Source of the DNA: Candidatus Parcubacteria bacterium
GTDB taxonomy: Bacteria > Patescibacteriota > Minisyncoccia > Minisyncoccales > JAGLPU01
Assembly: GCA_023137175.1 (NCBI GenBank)
Contig: JAGLPU010000005.1
Coordinates: 1-50,489 of the forward strand
Direction of reading: 5' to 3'
DNA length: 50,489 bases
How positions within the stretch are numbered: the first letter of the stretch is position 1; the number at the start of each line of letters is the position of its first letter. Positions 48,551-50,489 of this stretch are shown piece by piece. Both the position numbers and the translations under genes were made by a program. The notes beneath the pieces were generated by a model. The model was not told where the DNA came from. It saw only the letters and a list, made by a program, of their open reading frames with translations, and did no database searches.

Positions 48551-50489
48551 TTAATTTCCCAAAAAAGGGAGGCTTGGTAATAGTCCTTTTTTATACAAAA
48601 AGTTAAAAATGAAAATAATTACCAAAATTACTAGAATTAAAATAAGAAGTCTTATTAATATTTTTTCAATTAAGGCTGGTTTAGCCGGAAGAGGCCGATA
48701 AATTATTTCTTTTTCTCGTTCATAATTTTCCGGAAGAGGCTTACTTCCTTCAGGAGCGGATGGCTTCATTTTGTCAAAAGCTCCCCCCTTTTCTCTTTTT
48801 TGTATTCTTTCTAAAAATTTACTTCGTTCTAGCCCTTCTCTTTTTTGAATTTTTTCCAATTTTTCTCTCATTCTTCTCATTCTGTTTATTTCTTCCAAAT
48901 CTTCTTTCTTTTTTTGTTTTTCTTTTTGTCTTCCCATTTTTTCTTCCTGGATTTTTTCTTCCGCGGCTTTCCTTTCTTTTCTAGCTATTTCTTCTTTTTC
49001 TTGTTTTTCTCTTTCCCTTTGTTCTTTCTCCTTTTTAATAAAACTGGCTACTCTTGCTTTTTCTGCCGCTTTATCTTCTTCGGTTTCTAGGTTTCCCTGC
49101 TTGGGTATTTCCCTGCTCTTTAATACTTCCCTTTTTCCCTCCTCTTTCTCGGCGGAAAGAGGCTCGTCTTCTTCGACGCCGCCAGTTATTTTTAATAATG
49201 AATCATTAATTTTATCAAGTCGTTTTTCTAATTGCTTTTTTCTAGATAGCAATTCTTTGCATTGCAGATTTATTTCTTTTTTCTGGCTCTCTATCTTATT
49301 TTCTTTATTTTCATATTCCCATTTTTGTTTTTCCGTTTCTTTTCTTTCCTTTTCTGTTTGTTGTCTTTCTTTTTCTATTTTTCTTTTTTCGGACAGGATA
49401 AGTATTTCTTTTTCCTGTTTTTCAATTTCATCTATTTGTGTTTCAATCTCTATTTCTTTTCTTAAAATTTCGTTTAAAATATTGTCTATTTCTGTTTTAT
49501 CTGCCGAGAGTTTTTCTAGCTTTGTTATAAAAGGACTTTTTTCGAGCGCGATTTTTTGCAACTTTGCTTCTATTTCAGCTTTTTTCCGTTTTAGTTTTAT
49601 TTCTTCTCTTTGATTTACAATTTCTTCTTTTGTTTCTTCAAGTTTTCTTTTCTCTTTTAGTTTTTCTTGATGCTCAAATCCAACTTTTTTTGCTTGATGT
49701 TTAATATTTTCCAGCTCATCTTCAATCTTCCATCTTTCGTTTTCTGTCTTTTCTCTTTCATCTTCAATCTTCCATCTTTCGTTTTCTATTTTTTGTTTTT
49801 CTATAGAAGATTCAGCAATTTTCTCTTTTTCCTCGACTTCCTGCTTCCTTTTCTCAATTTCTGTTTCTTTAACCAAAACAGTTTCCAAATTTTGTTGGTA
49901 TTGATTTATCTGATTTGAAAATTGGCTTACCCTTGTAGCCAAGGTCTTTACTTGCTTAGCTAAAGGAATAATTTTTGTTTCAAGTTCAAGTATTTCTTTT
50001 CCTAGTCTTTTTTCTTTTTCTTCAGCTGTTTCTTCTTTAACTTCCTTTTCAGCCATTTCTACTTCTTCTCTTTCTTCCTGCCTAGCTCTTTCTTTTTCTT
50101 CATTTCTTTTTCTTTCTTCCGCGGTTTCCCTTTCTTTTTTAGCAGTTTCTTCTCTTTCTATAACGGCTTCTTCTTCTCTTTTTTTCTGTCTATCTCTTTC
50201 TTTTTCTTCATTTCTTTTTCTTTCTTCCATAGCTAACTTTTCCTTTTCTCTTTTCTCTTGTTTTTCTCTTTCTGCCACGACTTTTTCTTCCTGTATTTTT
50301 TCTTCAGTTTCTGTTTTTTTCTGTTTTTCCTCCCAGCGTTTCCCTAACTCCTCAGTTTCTTTTTGCTCATCTATTTCTTTAATTTCGCTTTTTGGTGTTT
50401 CAACAAACTTTTTTTGTTTTTCCTTTAATTCAGCTTCCAGCTTTTTCTCTAATTCTAATTCTTTCTGTCCTTTGGTTATTTTTTTTTCT
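48551..50489 (-). CDS. Giant tail-anchored charged coiled-coil protein (5' end outside window)
   Basis: At least 645 aa. The frame is open past 50278 (where a GTG exists) to the window edge, so the true start is outside. Nearly all of it is Glu/Lys/Arg/Gln, low-complexity, with short repeats such as ERKRNEEKER and KERQQTEKERKETEKQ; long stretches should form continuous coiled coil or single alpha-helix. A Pro-rich linker (RPLPAKPALIEK) leads to one C-terminal membrane helix (RLLILILVILVIIFIFNFLY), so it is likely anchored by its tail with the rod in the cytoplasm. The family is unknown; partner DksA-like gene downstream. Confidence 0.75.
   Translation of the reverse strand, partial: EKKITKGQKELELEKKLEAELKEKQKKFVETPKSEIKEIDEQKETEELGKRWEEKQKKTETEEKIQEEKVVAEREKQEKREKEKLAMEERKRNEEKERDRQKKREEEAVIEREETAKKERETAEERKRNEEKERARQEEREEVEMAEKEVKEETAEEKEKRLGKEILELETKIIPLAKQVKTLATRVSQFSNQINQYQQNLETVLVKETEIEKRKQEVEEKEKIAESSIEKQKIENERWKIEDEREKTENERWKIEDELENIKHQAKKVGFEHQEKLKEKRKLEETKEEIVNQREEIKLKRKKAEIEAKLQKIALEKSPFITKLEKLSADKTEIDNILNEILRKEIEIETQIDEIEKQEKEILILSEKRKIEKERQQTEKERKETEKQKWEYENKENKIESQKKEINLQCKELLSRKKQLEKRLDKINDSLLKITGGVEEDEPLSAEKEEGKREVLKSREIPKQGNLETEEDKAAEKARVASFIKKEKEQREREKQEKEEIARKERKAAEEKIQEEKMGRQKEKQKKKEDLEEINRMRRMREKLEKIQKREGLERSKFLERIQKREKGGAFDKMKPSAPEGSKPLPENYEREKEIIYRPLPAKPALIEKILIRLLILILVILVIIFIFNFLYKKGLLPSLPFLGN

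Noticed and set aside
48760-49918. Plus-strand Phe/Leu-rich frames opposite the coiled-coil gene
   Set aside because: They are mirror products of Glu/Lys codons and have no domain features or starts in context.
1-50489. Insertion sequences, integrases, toxin-antitoxin pairs or restriction systems
   Set aside because: No transposase, recombinase, nuclease-methylase pair or terminal repeats were found.

Overview
The window reads as chromosomal DNA of an ultra-small Candidate Phyla Radiation bacterium (Patescibacteria; a Parcubacteria-like lineage is my best guess). The evidence is an AT-rich genome with short gaps, a class I lysyl-tRNA synthetase, a Mur ligase without the usual N-terminal domain, stand-alone receiver proteins, and a PrgI/VirB4/VirB6 secretion locus of the kind common in this group. 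No biosynthetic operons are seen. TGA ends several genes (for example near 4396, 22311 and 43945), so the code is the standard bacterial one and not the UGA-glycine code of Gracilibacteria. Taxonomy is inference from gene content.

Layout. 1-7.1 kb: an SLOG-fold protein (partial), tRNA-Arg(CCG), a divergent pair of a Trm9-like methyltransferase and Elp3 (a possible two-enzyme wobble-uridine pathway), an SPFH protein, a hexulose-phosphate-synthase-like enzyme, a presenilin-type membrane protease, a Mur ligase and a receiver protein. 7.1-11 kb: valS and lysS, each behind a nearly identical promoter. 11-21 kb: two histidine kinases, two more stand-alone receivers, a separate PAS protein, a methyltransferase, Nudix hydrolase, ruvA, rpsT, holA, a stand-alone 5'-3' exonuclease and tsaE. 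21-29.5 kb: a degenerate DHH protein, a PilB-type ATPase, a candidate structured RNA, ruvB, a lamin-tail protein, yebC, ruvC, a 28-residue acidic ORF and a class A penicillin-binding protein.

29.4-34.3 kb is the replication-origin neighbourhood: dnaN and dnaA on one side and rpmH-rnpA-yidD-yidC-khpB diverging on the other, with DnaA-box-like sites in both flanking gaps. 34.4-46.1 kb is a type IV secretion-like surface locus: VirB6-like, PrgI, TraC/VirB4 N-terminal-like protein and VirB4 ATPase, plus two pilin-like proteins with large ectodomains and a cysteine-rich secreted protein; a plus-strand SPFH gene sits inside it. One pilin-like protein carries beta-gamma-crystallin-like motifs. 46.1-50.5 kb holds rsmA, a LysM-M23 peptidase, a DksA/TraR zinc-finger protein and a very long tail-anchored charged coiled-coil protein that runs off the window.

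The most notable items are the Elp3/Trm9 pair, the crystallin-like and Cys-knot-like ectodomains in the secretion locus, a 27-codon leaderless ORF framed exactly by promoter and terminator, two unassigned structured intergenic regions (21.02-21.15 kb and 23.60-23.73 kb), and several -10 boxes only 6-9 nt from start codons, which suggests leaderless transcripts. No insertion sequence, prophage, CRISPR array or rRNA was seen, and no gap over 300 bases lacks a gene.
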